NCBI GenBank assembly: GCA_041908795.1
Contig: JAYRER010000023.1
Coordinates: 1-45,932 of the forward strand
Origin: CAYLHB01 sp041908795
GTDB lineage: Bacteria > Patescibacteriota > Minisyncoccia > Phycocordibacterales > UBA12088
DNA length: 45,932 bases
Reading direction: 5' to 3'
Shown here in pieces: positions 45,754 through 45,932 of the stretch. The notes beneath the pieces were generated by a model. It was not told where the DNA came from, made no database searches, and saw only the letters and a list, made by a program, of their open reading frames with translations. A program made the translations under genes and the position numbers. Within the stretch, counting starts at the first letter, position 1. Each line of letters starts with the position of its first letter.

Positions 45754-45781
45754 AGTATACGGGAGAAATGGGAAATGTCAA
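45754..45781 (-). promoter_or_regulatory. rplJ operon promoter
   Basis: TTGACA, 16-nt spacer, TATACT; same layout as the rRNA promoters. Confidence 0.85.
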
Positions 45782-45832
45782 AAATACTATCCGCTGCTCT
45801 CAACTTTGAACTGCACGGTAGTATAGGTACAT

Positions 45833-45932
45833 ATGTACACACACATCGATATACGCGAGCGAGAGCGCATAGGTCTCCTGCTCGCAGGGCGCAGTAATGT
45901 TACCCACATTGCACGAGTGTTGGGACGGCACA
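45833..45932 (+). CDS. IS30-family-like transposase, N-terminal fragment (cut by window end)
   Basis: 33 codons visible: IRERERIGLLLAGRSNVTHI then ARVLGRH fits the N-terminal helix-turn-helix of IS30-type transposases (pattern ER..I..L...G.S...IA..LGRH). The rest is outside the window, so completeness is unknown. Confidence 0.6.
   Translation, partial: MYTHIDIRERERIGLLLAGRSNVTHIARVLGRH

Overview
The window looks like a chromosome segment of a Patescibacteria (Candidate Phyla Radiation) bacterium, most likely Parcubacteria-like. The support is indirect. The rRNA genes are divergent and swollen by insertions (16S about 2.3 kb, 23S about 5.95 kb). They carry group I introns with LAGLIDADG genes and a GIY-YIG element. 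The operons are minimal, there are many short lineage-specific membrane proteins, and both the Cys-rich secreted protein and the TCGDG-type envelope protein are of kinds common in Parcubacteria. No taxonomic search could be run.

Layout. 1-7.1 kb is an anaerobic redox block: a 2-oxoacid:ferredoxin oxidoreductase (korA-korB, minus), a two-subunit [NiFe] hydrogenase (plus), and a convergent minus group with a maturation protease, a HypC-like protein and a hydrogenase-associated protein. Oxidative decarboxylation of a 2-oxoacid would give reduced ferredoxin, which the hydrogenase could oxidise to H2; this link is inferred. 7.2-13 kb holds an ABC-F ATPase and a compact sufB-S-U-C operon ending in a flavodoxin-fold protein. 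13-25 kb carries a PEP-utilising enzyme, a tandem rhodanese membrane protein, murI plus a decayed second murI 5' end, envelope proteins (DUF2207 type, Cys-rich, S9 peptidase), tRNA-Leu and small membrane proteins. 25.2-28.5 kb is tRNA-Ile (with two half-copies) and 16S rRNA. 28.5-36.4 kb separates 16S from 23S and contains a UMP kinase, a RelB/YafQ-type toxin-antitoxin pair between the kinase and a copy of its 3' end, a small kinase, secF-secD, folD, rodA and an anchored envelope protein. 36.5-43.4 kb is 5S and 23S. 43.5-45.8 kb is a winged-helix/nucleotidyltransferase protein, a 42-residue membrane protein and rplL-rplJ with an L10 leader. An IS30-like transposase start lies at the right edge.

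Main unusual points. (1) The 16S 3' tail reads GGATTACTTCC where GGATCACCTCC is expected, so the anti-Shine-Dalgarno is altered, and at least nine genes have a -10 box only 6-9 nt before the start codon, which implies leaderless mRNAs. (2) A family of hairpin elements with core CACTTTCT/AGAAAGTG recurs seven times, always in rRNA genes, their introns or the L10 operon leader; the outer base pairs covary and one copy carries a GIY-YIG gene. (3) The 23S gene contains an internal tRNA-Thr(GGU)-like sequence with a hairpin in its D-loop, a helix-68 insertion with a 35-codon ORF, and three group I introns at about E. coli positions 2533, 2593 and 2656 (inside the sarcin-ricin loop). (4) KorB and the hydrogenase small subunit each lack one expected cluster cysteine, and KorB stops early. 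(5) Three stable-RNA/ribosomal promoters share TTGACR-N16-TATACT, and both rRNA promoters are followed by terminator-like hairpins.
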